Position numbers and translations under genes: made by a program. The notes below the pieces were generated by a model that did not search any database, had not been told where the DNA came from, and worked only from the letters and a program-made list of their open reading frames with translations. This document shows positions 13,470-25,830 of a DNA stretch of 64,000 nucleotides, in pieces. Every line of letters starts with the position of its first letter. Position 1 is the first letter of the stretch. The DNA is from Capitella teleta (lineage: Eukaryota > Annelida > Polychaeta > Capitellidae). Location: assembly GCA_000328365.1 (NCBI GenBank), contig KB291798.1, positions 26,905-90,904 of the forward strand. The letters run 5' to 3'.

Positions 13470-16400
13470 TCACTCAATCATCTGCCTACCATGTTGACAG
13501 TGAGACCCATGGTGCGTTGCTGGACATGTGCACTTCCCCAGTCGGCACACACCCCCGTGCATGCACTGTGGTCGACATTGACGATCTCGAGATTGACACT
13601 TGGGCCCGGTGAAGCCGATGAGACATCGACACATTCCTGGCTTGTAGCATTCAGAATGAGGAATGCAACCACCTGGACATATTGCTGAGTAGGAAAAAGG
13701 ACATACATATTCATGAGATTGAAAAATAGAGCAACTAAACTTACGGTTCTGGCACCACACGCCCTTGTAACCCTGTGCGCATGCGCACTGGTTGGGAGCA
13801 ATACAACGACCCCCATTGGCACACTTGGGTGAGCACTTGTGCGGCTTCCACCAAGTGACAACCTCGGAATCTTCGAAGTTTCTCTTCTGTCGCTTGCAAC
13901 AGACAACTCCGGAGATGAACCTCGCGTTGAAATCGCAGCCTTTGGAATCAGGACGACGATAGACGTCGACGCGACCTTGCGCTAAACAAGATTTCTGGTG
14001 CCGACGCTGCCTCCCGCATGCTTCGCCAATGCCTGCCATAGCGCCTCGGTGGCACCTTCATTTGATACGAGATACATCGAGTCAGGTGTTCCGTTTGATT
14101 CACAGCCAATTACCTGGTGCATTGGTTAAGGACGTTAGCAGCGTTGTACGCATAGCAGCCCTTCATCTCAGACGCGTCCTCCCAAGTGAGCATGCGCAGG
14201 AGGTCCATGTGGCGAGGGTTGCAGACCTGCCAGCCACGTGCGCACAAACTACGTGATCGCTTCACGTGACCAACCCACGTGCCTTTGCATGCCTGAATCT
14301 CCTCATAAGCGAAGAGTCCTTCGGTTGATCCGTCGCTGCACCCTGATTCGTAATCTAATCAAAATGAAAGGACGTAGATAAATTGCAGTTTGACTGAGTG
14401 GAGATGGTATATCAACTGACCAGTGACCAATACTTTGGCTATTGCTTCATCGCTGCCAAGGCTGTTTGAAACGAAGCATTTGTAATCAGCGGTGTCATCA
14501 GCAGTAGCTTCGGAGATAAGCAGATAACCTAGAGCATTAATTACAATTAATATCATTCATAACAAATGAGGGTTTCCATACCTGAGTCGAATGATGCGAT
14601 GCGTGAATCATTTGTGGGGAAAGGGCGACCGTCTTTGAACCACGTGACCACCGGGGTCGGACTTCCCATTGCTTGACAGGACAGAACGAACGTCACTCCG
14701 GCTTTCACATGCGTCATTCTCTGAGGCTCGACAACAATCTGAGGTGGTACCCCTGGAAATGCATGAATCATAACGCATACTCCATGGTAATCATAACGCA
14801 CCTGGTAATCTGCAGCACAGAACGCCTGTCGCTAGCCCAGGGCGATATGTGCATGCCTGGTTGAAATGAGTGTCAATGCAGCAACTGACTGCTATCTGTC
14901 CTCCTGTTATACACGACTTCTGACCGTAGCTCTGATGTGCACAGCCCCTTCCAACCCCTGCTAAGTCATCCTAAGGAAAGAGCGTTATGATTATAAGTGC
15001 GTTATGATATGAATGAACTGACTTGCTCTAGATGGGTCGTACAGGGCTGACATTGACCGCCGTCCTGCGCCGCGTTGAACGCGTAGCAACCAGCCAGCCC
15101 AGTCGCGTCGTTCCAGGAAATTCCTTTCAGCAGATGTTCTTCCCTGTAGCTGCACACCTGCCAGCCACGCGCGCAGAGAGATGTGGCGTTCTGCACGTGA
15201 CCCGTCCAACGGCCGTCGCATGCTGCGATCTTGGGATGTGCTTCGTCCTGGAATCCCTCGGTGCTGCCGTCGACGCAGCCGGAACCGGCTGCAAATACGA
15301 TGAAAATGATGTTATCATTTATGCGTGCACCTTCATTTGCCAGTTTAAAGATCAACCATAATGCCCGAGATAACGCCAGATTCACGACATATGCACTTTA
15401 ATTAATCATTCCAGCGCAAAATAATGATTACCTGGTACATTTATATGGTATAAAAGAGACACAAACATCGCATATATTCAGTGGTTCTAATTTTCCAGCC
15501 AAATCGGTTTGGTTCATATAATTATTTGCCGCTAGTATAGCTGCAAATGACGTCATAACACCCCAGGAATTCCACGAGGAGACCCGCCACAAATGGTTGC
15601 TATCGTAACAACTCAAAACAAACGATTCGGCTTCGTCGCCTCGAGTTGGAAAATTATAATATAATCCTTAATATCTTGAGTCATAACTTATCATAACTTA
15701 TCACAAGACGTTTGAATCGACTGATTCTCACTCAATTTACAATGTAAACAGATAAAAAACAATATGATTGAGTATTTTTGCCAATTTTTCTGTCAATGTG
15801 TGGTCGATTGTTCGAGTCAATAATACCTCATTCTCAGCTGACCGATTATAGTGTTACGGCTACTATGTTTATGCGATATGATTTCCGATCTAATGAAGTG
15901 TGTGTTACAAGTATTATAAACGTAATTGAACAAATTCTTTGATTTGTTCAGCATTAAATGGAATTGTGAGTATGTTGATAAAACTTTAGTACCCTATGGT
16001 TTAGGGTAGGGTATTATGACGTCATAACACCCCGAAGAGAGTGGGATAGGAGACTCTTGATTATTTTTCTATCTCACTAAATAAACATTGTGAAGCCACA
16101 AATGGCCCAAAATGAAAATATATGTCCTGTGCCTGAACCAAGGCCTACAATTTCACTTCTTACTTGTATTGACCTTTAAGAATTAAATTTATATGTATTC
16201 ATGTATATAGTGAACAGCAAAAGGAACCGATCGGAAACATCGCAATAGCCGACGATAAAAGCATCTGAGACATTAACAAAGTTCCAGATTCTGACATTTT
16301 TCTTGAGCATATATCTTTAATGCCCGAAATTTTTATTGTAGCCTCCGAGCTACTTGCTCGTGAACTGCAGTCCATGAGCAGTAGCTGCCCAGCTAGCTGA

Positions 16401-19400
16401 TCGTCCAACAAGTCCAATGCTATGTCCTGGGTAACGCTGCTTGCATTTGTAAACAAGAATACCGATCATGGTGAGCCATGACACGTCCACGGCCGCCGAT
16501 CTCTTTGGTGCAGTCAAGCTGTAACTCGATGGCTACAATCGAGAATTTGAGCATGTGTTTTGTTGAATCGGTTGGGAATGAAATGTACACGACTCATTTA
16601 AACAGATGTGGGTTCTCTTTATGTTCTCATGGCAGGGGATATAACAACATGCAACAGAAACACGTGTCAGTATCATTTATGTCCAATTATCGCTCTGATC
16701 AATTCTCTGCATTTTTGCAAGCGCATGAAATGGATAGATGTCGGAATCTCCATTGGCTGCTCAGTCTTCCCTGAGGCTGTGTGTCAGAACTTGGCAATTT
16801 CCAGGCTTGGTAACAACCACCAAGACTATGGCAGTGGGCCCTCTCCTTCTGTTCTGCTCCTCAATAAAATCAACAGCGTTATTCTCACTGGCAATCGAGC
16901 AGAATGAACTTCTATCGGAGAAAACAACTCCGTTCTCTCTTTCTCTCTCTCTTTCTTGTGCTGCTTGACGGGCACATCGGAGGCGTCTGGCGGAGTGGAG
17001 GGGTAGGGATATTGAAGCCGCCAATGAAACTCATACTTATAATGAATACAACCATTTTATGGTTTAAATCGATATCGAATAAATCGATGTATGTATATAA
17101 CTCACCGATATATATATCACCGAAATCAGCCAACTATATATTGCTTGATATATATTTACAATATTTGCAAATTTACTAGAATCTAGCGAAAATTCTGATT
17201 CTTTCAGAAGAAATTATATAACATCTTACTATTATTTTTTTGACACCGAAGACCAATTAAACATTTTGTCTAGCTCTAAGATTGAAGCATTTGTAGTATC
17301 CAGAATCAGGAATCATTGTTTTACGACACATCTTCCCCCTTTTCATTGTTCAATTCTGACCGTGATCCCAAATGGCTTTCCAGACACTCCTTCATAATTA
17401 TATGGTCTTGTAATATTCATATAATTCGAATTCATTTGAATGTACAACAATGCATGGCTCTATTATTGTTCTCAAACGTACCGTCTTACGTAACATGGCA
17501 TAATCGCAATCTTGATTTTTTTTTATGCACGCAGAAAATTATCTCGATTGTTATACAAGTTGGAGCATGAAAATTAGCAGTGCAATAGTATAATTAATTC
17601 TAACATAATAATGCACATTACAATACTATGTATGATGCAAATTCGAATTTCAAATGAGACTGCTTCAAGTCCAATGTCAAGTTCGTGGAAGCAATTAAAA
17701 TATTTAATTAAATTAAATTGGTGATTATTCCGTATTGTATAATCAAGGTCACAAATGCATTTCAAATTACATACTTCGATTGCTACTAGTCCGATGAGAG
17801 CAGTGAAATATTTTGAAATACGTGATATGCATAGCAACACAGTTAACACGGTGGAAGCGTTTGCGCTCAGATGCAGTGTTCTTGCGTAATCTTACATGCA
17901 TGACAAAAACAAAAACAAAACCGAAGCAAACAAAATACTTGTTGTTACAGATGGAAACCTTTTTCGAGGTACCCTCGTAAAACTGCTAATCTCATCCTCG
18001 AAATGTATTCCTAGTCTTGATTGTTACATAAGGTTCGTTCGAATTACAAATAGTAATAAATCGACGCATTATATGCTGCGTATGTGGCATGCAATTTAGA
18101 GTACATGCTATGGTATAAGGAAGTAATTATCATCTCAAAATGAATTGGCCGTGGGCCCCCATGGAATGCCTGCGGCGGCATATATCTTTGTTGGTGGCAT
18201 CCTGAGTCCTGATTGCTTGATGGATCACAGGTGAGAGATAGCACTGATTGTTTCTCGATCAGGAAAAAACTTTTGCGAGGAAGCCAGCGATAAGCTGATC
18301 GGGGATAAGCTAGGAGATAGCAGGGGGTGTTGACGAGAAGTTAAGCATTATGAATTGCTTCTCTATGTAAATGAAGTTGAAAAAAAAAAAAAACGGGGGA
18401 GTTATAGAGGAGCAGCTGATTTGGTGAATGTTGAACAAGAGGGGAAGTCTGTGAAATGCGCTCACTTAGTTGAGAAGCGAGCGGCTGTTATAGGAATGTT
18501 AATTGATTAGTGCCCAGGTGCGAAGCAAGCCATTTTCAGGTAATTCAAGAGATGTTTCAATTAACAAAGAAACGTAAACATGGTATAATTAGTTGGAACT
18601 TCTGAGCTCTGACCTCGAAACTGTCCATCTCAACAGTCAACACTGACATCCTTCTTCACCCCCCCCCCCCCTCTTGGTCTAATCTTGAGTTCTCTCTTCC
18701 ATGCAATTTAGCACGCATATGGGGCACACTCTGACACGTGCGCAGGTAAACTGATCACCAACATCTCTCGAATCTGAGAAAGCGTGAACATGATGATGCG
18801 AACCCCACCTGCTTCTGAAGCATGTGGGATCTCATCTGTGTTTGTTGCTACAGGATCTCTGAGCCTAAAACAAAACCCATGAAAGTGGATCTCCTTGGGT
18901 GAGATGTATTGACTGTAGGGTCAATGCAATTGCATGGAACAGAATCTGAGAGTGTTATTATATGATTGCTCCTGGAAGAAACTACTGGTTGGCTTTAGAG
19001 CATGCCCGCCTATACATACATACATTTAATTACATACCTTACATACTTCAATGATATCACGTATACTTGCAATAATACTTTAATAATAAAGTGCAGCATG
19101 TTCAAAAGGACGGAATGATAATTAAAAGGTGCGTCTGTCCGTCCCGAAGTGTTTGTCCCATCGGTACTCTGGTTTTAATATTAAATTATTAATTTTAAAT
19201 TAATTAGACAGTTTTAATTCGCGTACGTAAACATAACTGAAGGTTACGTAATGTTCACCCAATAATTTAATTTTCATCCAGAAATAGTTGGGGTCTGTTC
19301 TGAATATTTTTTGGTGCGCCTAATTATGTTTGCAATGTTCAATCGGTTAAACAGAATTCACATCAATCAAACAGAACCCAGCAGAACAAAGATACAACTG

Positions 19401-20128
19401 CAATTGCCTTGATGAACAGGAGCCGAGAGGAGTAGAGTTGAGATCAGTCTAAACAATGTTGCGCCATTGCCAATTACCAGTACGCGTACTTGGTGCGGGA
19501 GCGGGTAGGGTGGGGGAGGGAGATGGGTGGAGAGGGGGCTGGGTGTTCAATCTCCCATCAGACTGACGAGTAAATGTTCAGGTTTTTGTATCAGAATAAA
19601 TATTGATAAGTGTTTCCGGTAATGGTTCGTGTCCGAATAAAAATCACATTTTCATGTTTGAGATTATCAATAATTAAATTTAACAGAGCAATTAATCAGC
19701 ACAGAAAGCTACAGAACAGGGGGTGTGCACTTATCGCATTGGGAGTATCGAATAACTGAACACTAGCTATTATACATGTACATGTGTAGCGCATAGAGTA
19801 ATACGAGTAAAGGATTATAGAGTGCATGCTCCCTATATCGTGGGAAAATGATTTACAATTTCTCACAAGTAGGCCTATTACATGTGAGTGTTGTATAATT
19901 ATCCAGAGCACATCTCAGCTATCGCTGAATTATTTTGCCCAAGCACTGGTATATAAGTCTATTAACCATGAGCTCTATTCCGTTACATATTGACCATTAA
20001 AACAATAAAAGTGCGAAGCTCTTGGCGTACAATACTTCAGCAATTGACAAGTACTTACTGACATCAGTTCCTATGGCGATCCTTAAGGTCAAGGTCAACA
20101 GCAAGATGACGTGACCTGCGGTATCCAT
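13470..20128 (-). CDS. Secreted Ig/EGF protein with two copies of an unnamed Cys-rich module
   Basis: Exons on the minus strand, 5' to 3': 20128-20059, 15288-15023, 14970-14802, 14752-14582, 14528-14421, 14354-14114, 14055-13745, 13684-13470. Phases match at every junction, giving 516 residues. Exon 1 encodes a start Met and a hydrophobic signal sequence (core VILLLTLTLRIAIG). Module A (exons 2-3) and module B (exons 6-7) share GCxDGSTEG, AC-G-W-GHV, LCARGWQVC, a W-DA pair, GCYAxNAA and a C-terminal GV-CC. Between them is an Ig domain (exons 4-5, with VLSCQAMG and DTADYKCFVSN). The C terminus carries three EGF-like units (CANGGRC, CIPHSEC, CMHGGVC). Likely extracellular matrix or cell-adhesive; function unknown. 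The link between exon 1 and exon 2 spans 4.8 kb and rests on phase and the signal peptide only, so that join is the weakest part. I do not recognise the Cys-rich module by name. Confidence 0.8.
14767..14800 (-). promoter_or_regulatory. Two copies of the RTCATAACGCAY word filling a 48-bp intron
   Basis: Exact copies at 14767-14777 and 14790-14800 in intron 14753-14801 of the Ig/EGF gene. On the coding (minus) strand the second copy forms the 5' splice site itself: exon-CAG|GTGCGTTATGATT. Confidence 0.7.
14981..15008 (+). promoter_or_regulatory. One exact and one near copy of the 12-bp word in the neighbouring 52-bp intron
   Basis: The intron 14971-15022 contains AGCGTTATGATT (14981-14992, one change) and TGCGTTATGAT (14998-15008, exact), both opposite in orientation to the pair in the next intron. 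Confidence 0.7.
15548..15564. promoter_or_regulatory. CRE-containing 17-mer, copy 1
   Basis: TGACGTCATAACACCCC, which includes the palindromic cAMP-response element TGACGTCA. It lies in the large first intron of the Ig/EGF gene. CRE/ATF binding is inferred from the known bZIP consensus only. Confidence 0.45.
16017..16033. promoter_or_regulatory. CRE-containing 17-mer, copy 2
   Basis: An exact second copy of the 17-mer, 469 bp from the first and in the same orientation, within the same intron. Confidence 0.45.
16490..16585. repeat. Old dispersed repeat, copy 1
   Basis: Roughly 90 bp (from GCCGCCGATCTCTTT to GAGAATTTGAGCATG) that resembles 39010-39085 (GCCGCTGACCTCTTT to GAGAATTCGGACATG) in the same orientation, with many substitutions. 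No ends are defined. Confidence 0.5.
16600..19830. other. Intronic/intergenic stretch without recognisable gene
   Basis: If the exon 1 assignment is right, this is part of the first intron of the Ig/EGF gene. It holds scattered open frames without domain character, a C-run at 18660-18671 and a purine-rich patch near 19500-19545. Nothing else is supported. Confidence 0.4.
19836..20019. repeat. Local direct duplication, left copy
   Basis: Runs from ATCGTGGGAAAATGATTTA to ACCATTAAAACAAT and matches 20622-20800 in order and orientation, with shared landmarks CCAAGCACT, GAGCTCTATTCCG and GACCATTAAAACAAT. It lies just inside intron 1, next to the signal-peptide exon. Confidence 0.65.
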
Positions 20129-20134
20129 GGCAAC
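20121..20134. promoter_or_regulatory. X-box-like site overlapping the start codon of the Ig/EGF gene
   Basis: GTATCCATGGCAAC fits the RFX X-box consensus (GTNNCCATGGYAAC). On the minus strand it contains the inferred ATG. RFX factors commonly control ciliary genes; use here is inference. Confidence 0.4.
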
Positions 20135-20264
20135 GTGATATCAATCACATATCTGAGGGAGAAGAAATACAAATACATTCAATACATTAAATCCACAATC
20201 TCATTGAATTACTGCCTACTGCTTTCACAGGCAAAGGAGAAGATCAACCATTCGACAATTATCC

Positions 20265-20278
20265 ATTGCCATGGTAAC
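20265..20278. promoter_or_regulatory. Second X-box-like site, 137 bp upstream of the inferred start
   Basis: ATTGCCATGGTAAC matches the X-box core CCATGGYAAC. It lies upstream of the inferred start codon of the minus-strand Ig/EGF gene. Confidence 0.4.
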
Positions 20279-20621
20279 GAGTTATCACCATAGTGACCGG
20301 CCGTATTGGGATCATAAGAGGGATTGAACAACGACAGGAGAGACCCTCGGAAGATCCTCCCCTGGACCCGCGCGAAACTGACCCATAGACGGAGCCCCTC
20401 TCTCAAGTAATCTCCACAAACAGGCTTTTGGAAGTTATCAATGAGACTCCAGTGATAGCACGAAACAGGTTTGCTGGCCTCAATCACAAATCATGGGCAT
20501 TTGATTGAGCCTCTGAGAGGCATGTGATTGGCGAGACGTGGTTACATAATCAGTATCTCAGCATGACCCATTAATACCTCACTCATTAGTAGTTAATTGC
20601 TTACATCACATCACACATCCA

Positions 20622-20800
20622 AATCGTGGGAAAATGATTTAAAATCCTGAAAAGTAATACAAGTGTTGCATGTATAATATAACCACCCAGAAAACATCTC
20701 ATATTTCGTTGAATTTTTTGGTCCAAGCACTCGCGTATGCCACGAGCTCTATTCCGCTATAGGGCCTACATATAGACCATTAAAACAATGGAAGTGCGTG
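20622..20800. repeat. Local direct duplication, right copy
   Basis: Diverged second copy of 19836-20019. Beyond it, at 20856, the minus strand has a donor-like CTCCG|GTAAG where the left copy has the real exon 1 donor, but no open frame with a start codon leads into it. It could be a relic or alternative non-coding first exon. Confidence 0.6.
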
Positions 20801-20859
20801 CACGTGGTTCAGTAGAGCAGTTGAGTACACGAGGAAAGACAATTGTTGTTCTTACCGGA

Positions 20860-23800
20860 GGATCAGAAGAGTACGATGACAGAATGCTCTCTTGGATCTT
20901 GATGCAGATTCCTGGTGACGTTTATCACCCTCTGTGAATCTATCAACATCCTGCACCGGATGGGTGCGTGTAGATCCAGGGCCTGCAGCGACCACTCCTT
21001 CTGAACTCATGCATCCCACAAAGAGCTATCTTTTGGCCTCAGACTGCCTGACCATAGTCCCTCAGATGATAATGATATTGGGATCAAAAGCAGCTAACCT
21101 TTGACCCTGAGGTCACGCCCCCAAAATGACTAATACCCCACAGTTCTATTGAAGAAGGAGGGGGTGGCTATAAGGGTGAGTGAATCTTTATGGCGGCCGA
21201 AAAGCCTTTTTCAGTGGCGTTTTGCTTCTTCGCTACTGACGAAGCAGCGACTTTATAGGGGCTATATGTTTAAAGAGCAATTCTTCCGCACGAGTGTGTA
21301 AATCTGAACTGTGTGAATACTAGTATGGCGTTACAAAGTACCCAAATAAAGAAAATGCCGAACTAATTCAGCTGTCGATTTTCACGCTATTTCAGAGACT
21401 TGTTTTATCTAAAATGGGAATCTTTTAGGGAAAAAAATCTAAGCGATCGATCAGAATGACCATGGAGGCAAATTGAGACGAGTTTTTGTCTGTACTCTCG
21501 GCAATTTCCGAGCAATGACCGGACAAATATCTCCAAAATCCGTCGAAATTGACAATTGAAGAGATGTTGTTTCGAGATTGTGTCTAATCTTCTGACAACG
21601 GCATAAAAAAATTGGTTCCTAAACCAATAAACCAATAAACCAAACGATATTTGGTTTAACCATAGCGGAAGAATAAGGATTTTTCTTAATGGTTTAACTA
21701 CATGTACCACTCATTTCGGTCTGCAAGGTCTGAATTAACAATAAAGCACAGTCAAATTTAAGCGATGGTTATCATCCTAAAGTGATTCCACTTGGTGCAA
21801 ATGGTTGCTATGTAAACACACTGGCAAAGATCTGTTTCCTGAGGATGTTTAGATTTTTAGACTGATTACCAGGAACCGAACGTCTTGTTCCAAGATATTC
21901 ACCATAATCTCAATAATAGGAAGGGTCGAACTAATACACGATGAGAAATGGGGAAGTTCTGAAGTGTAATAAGCACAGGAGTTAGAAGAGGGAAAGGTGT
22001 TTTTCATCAACAATTCTCAGGTGTTAGTTACTGCGACAGGATAACCTACCACGGATCCACGTTAGGCCAATTAAACGTGGAATTAGGAGCGATGAGCTGT
22101 GTCAGAAGACGCTGGCAAGAATAACGCGCTTAGGGGTTGCCAAGCTGTGAACTTATGATTATAAACATTAGTGTTAATCCAGAGCACCTGTTTGATCCAT
22201 GCTCATCATATCAGCGGTCGAAGCTGAAGCTGTTCCATGTTTATGAATTCTCTCGGCACTGTTGTGCTTCTCACGAGGCTTTTTCTCTTCTGTTGAGCGC
22301 TCTGCATGTGATACTGTGGTTTACGAAATGCCGCACAAGCCCCCTCCCGATAAGCAATTACCCCACACCACTGCTGGCGACCGTACCCGGGTTAGGGGTC
22401 CCATCTTTAAAGGGCGCATCAGGAAATTTGTACAAATGCTCACACAGTATATTAATTGGAAGTGTAAAACTTGATTTTAGTGGGTGGTTATTGGTGTGTG
22501 ATTACCAGTTAAGGGGTTTATACCAGTCTAGGTCGAGTGGGGTGCGGTGGCCAAACGTGCTGCGCAGATCACCCACAAGTTTATTTTTTCTTCCTTAACT
22601 AATATTACTTACAATTGGGTGATTCAACTCACGGATTTTACTCGAAATAATAAAAGAAAAAACACCTTTGACCTTTGTGAGGACATATCTCTTATTTCGA
22701 CAATATACAGTCGCTTTAAAAAGGGTGCTCATATAAATAATTGAGACAATAAATGGATTAAACAAATACCTGATGAATTAAAAATCGACCAATTACATGT
22801 ATGAAACAACTACACCTGCAATCATTGCTCTTAATTGATATATTTAGCATCATTTACAAACATGTATTGCACTCAAGAAATGAATAATTACTCCAGAAAA
22901 ATGAATGAAAAGCATTTTTTTTAAATTAATAACCCTATGATTTAACACACATGGAAATGCATCCGAACCCATGCACATCTCAACTATAACACACTATTGT
23001 AATATACATCAACTCTGCTATCTACTCCTCGTTCGATTTCTTAAATCATAAATCCAAAAGCTAAAGGTGCGACTGTGTTGAGTAGAGAGGTTTTAATTGA
23101 AATTCCTTTTCACCTATAACTAGTCATTAATGTAAGAAACGCTTTATGCATGAAATTTATCACTTTCTGTTGAGTTGGGATATTTTTTTCTGCTCTTTTC
23201 AAGCAAAGGAGCACAGTGTCTCCTTTCAGATGGGCTGCTTTCAAATGTTCAAAGGGTAGGAAGAAAGGGGGCTGGGGTGGAGAACTCTTAAAAGGTGATA
23301 TACATCGCACGGTACTGAGCTCACGCGGGTAATTAGCGGGCTTGATGGGGATTTAATTTCTCAACCCCTGCTAAGGTTGATACTTAGATACAGAATGTTG
23401 AGCTGTGAGATGAAAGGCGTTGAGGTCGGGCATCTTTAGTCTGAAAGGCGTTCCGTATTTCCGCTGCACAAATCCACCCGACAAAAGGAGAGGCCGAAGA
23501 CACGAGACGAACAGGGAGAAGAGCGCAGAGAGGAGAGGGAATAACCCGATACAAACCGTCAGCGTTTATCACAAGCTGGTGTAGAAGTTACATAATTCCA
23601 AAACACCGCAACAAATGAAATTCCATCACACAGGTAGCAACTTACGAAGAAACGAGAGCCAAGCAGCCTGATCCAAAGTGTTTGCAGCAGCGGCAAAGAT
23701 CCAGGAACAACTCCTTAATGAAAGCAAGGAAGTAAGGAAGGGGGGATTTTGGCAGCAGACCTCGCTCTCCCGCTCCATGCAGGACGAGCGAATTGGTGCA

Positions 23801-23870
23801 GCACGGACGCCATTAGCTACGCAATGGGCAGGGGCAGTAGAGGTCACACCAGAGGTCACTTGGTTTGAAT
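20860..23870. other. Intergenic stretch without recognisable gene
   Basis: Contains only short open frames of unbiased composition on both strands. No RNA gene, transposon end or conserved domain could be supported. Confidence 0.4.
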
Positions 23871-23876
23871 TGAGAC

Positions 23877-23993
<117 letters not shown>

Positions 23994-24009
23994 TTATTGA
24001 TTGATTTCT

Positions 24010-25540
24010 ACGTTTCTTGGTTGATATGTCCATTTCCTTATTTCTTGGTTTCTCCATTTTTCGGCTCTGATAATTCATTTCCATGACAACCAATATAACC
24101 TAATGGCCTCTCTTATCGTTCTTTCCGGCAAGCTGGATTTCAATGTATACGCTCGATTAATTTCTCGTTTCTAGCATGATCGATTCAAAAGCCATTTATG
24201 GGGATGCTGACAAGTTCCTACCGCCCTGATGTCACTAACTCGCTTCTGGATCCTCGTGATCAGCGGCTGATTCAGATTGCCTCGTCTGACGCTTGAGTCC
24301 TTCGGCAAAGTGAACATTGTGAGACGAATGCCTCGGATGCCTCGTCCGACTGCATGATGCTAGTTCGTAATATATCAATCAACACAAAATGCACACCGAG
24401 GGTCCATCAAAGAAAACCACTTCGGACGACGCGTATAGGCACTCACCCTACGGAGAACCAGCCAGCACGCCGTGGGGTATAATCACCGAATATAATAATA
24501 ATTGCTTCAGAATTAGATGCTAATGCACAGTAAACATCTTCTCTGCGTGAGACTGGACTCTGAACTGGCGTTATCTGCAATGCAGAGGACCTCTCGGCTT
24601 GAAAATGTCTGATGAGAAATCTGTATTTGGAATCATAAAAGTGAAGAGGAATCGTGTATTCACAGTGGACTCGCTTCTCTGATGATTCATACCGAAGAGA
24701 GTCCAGTCCGCTCTCTCTCTCTCTCTTGACCATTGGTCAGTTGTTGCTGCCTCCCATCATGCAGTGCGGAGCCCTCCCCCCTTCCGCCCCCCGAAGAGCC
24801 CTCTCGAGACCCGCTCCGTGTCAATGATTCCCTTGTCCGGCGTTCGCATCCATGGCTCCAGATGAGATCCGGGTGGACGCTTTTGGTCATTATTTGGGGA
24901 TCTTGTGTCATCTTTTGGAGGGGGTGGTAGGCATCCAACTTCCCCTATCGATCGCGTCTTATCACGGGGGATAAAGGCTACGATGAAAGGAATTAGTTCT
25001 TCGTGAATTCGCATTAAAAGGGAAGGGGTCCTGTGGTTCATGCAGCGGCTATGTTATGTTGTAATGAGCACTGCAATTCCTGCTTCAACAATTGATTAAT
25101 ACTTGCTTATGGATTGATTGTGCTAATATTATGTGTGTCAATTAAAGATTGCTAGTCGACGGGATGACGCGGTGGCAGAGAGAGGGTAAAGAAGATTGTT
25201 GTGCATGGATAATACTACTTGAAGAAGCCTCAGTAATTATATTATTCAGTAAAAGAACGAGAATATTAAGTTTCACTAGGAGGCAGGGAGGTTGCTGCTG
25301 GATGCAAGCACCAGTTTATGTCATATATAACCTGATAACCAAATTCATAGGCGCTTAATTCCATAAGATAAGAATATCAGGATAAAGAAAAGAGATAAGT
25401 GTTTAACGGTCACCCACAGGTCACTGCGTTCGTGAGTAGTAATGTTGGTAATCAATCTTGATTTGACAGATTCCTCATTCAGCCAGAAACGGCGGAATTT
25501 TGAGCGTTATGGTTGTCGAGATATTTGTGAGAACTGGCTG
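24010..25540. other. Intergenic stretch without recognisable gene
   Basis: Holds a short CT-rich tract near 24708-24726 and a C-rich patch near 24774-24792. Reading frames here show no domain or codon pattern that I can defend. Confidence 0.4.
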
Positions 25541-25543
25541 TTG

Positions 25544-25553
25544 TCATAACGCA
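25544..25553 (-). promoter_or_regulatory. Copy of the 12-bp word, intergenic
   Basis: GTCATAACGCAC context. A weaker relative, GAGCGTTATGG, lies 42 bp to the left. Confidence 0.55.
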
Positions 25554-25830
25554 CATAAGTGAACTCTCAACTGGTCGTATGCAGCATATACCGTGAATTC
25601 ATTTTCACTCGCCTCGCCTTGTGCAGTTGTGCGCCATCTTGGGAATTCCGAGTGGCGTCATGTGAAATCGAGTGAAATAGATGTACCAAGATAGGGGTGA
25701 TTATTCATCGGTGTGTACCGGAGCTTTTATTCAGTAGCGCCGGGGACCAGTAAAATGTGAACTCCGATGATTTCAACCAATGCATGCACATCTAATCATG
25801 CATTATTTGTATTAAATTTATTTATTATTA

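Noticed and set aside
15428-15616. Candidate coding exon upstream of the Ig/EGF gene
   Set aside because: The frame that is open ends in phase 2, which does not join the exon at 15288. A short alternative start in phase 1 gives a poor signal peptide.
16199-16456. Minus-strand 85-residue frame as a gene
   Set aside because: No domain, no supporting splice sites, and it lies within an inferred intron beside an old repeat.
24733-24930. Small membrane protein frame
   Set aside because: One hydrophobic stretch in a short frame with no splice context or composition unlike the surroundings.
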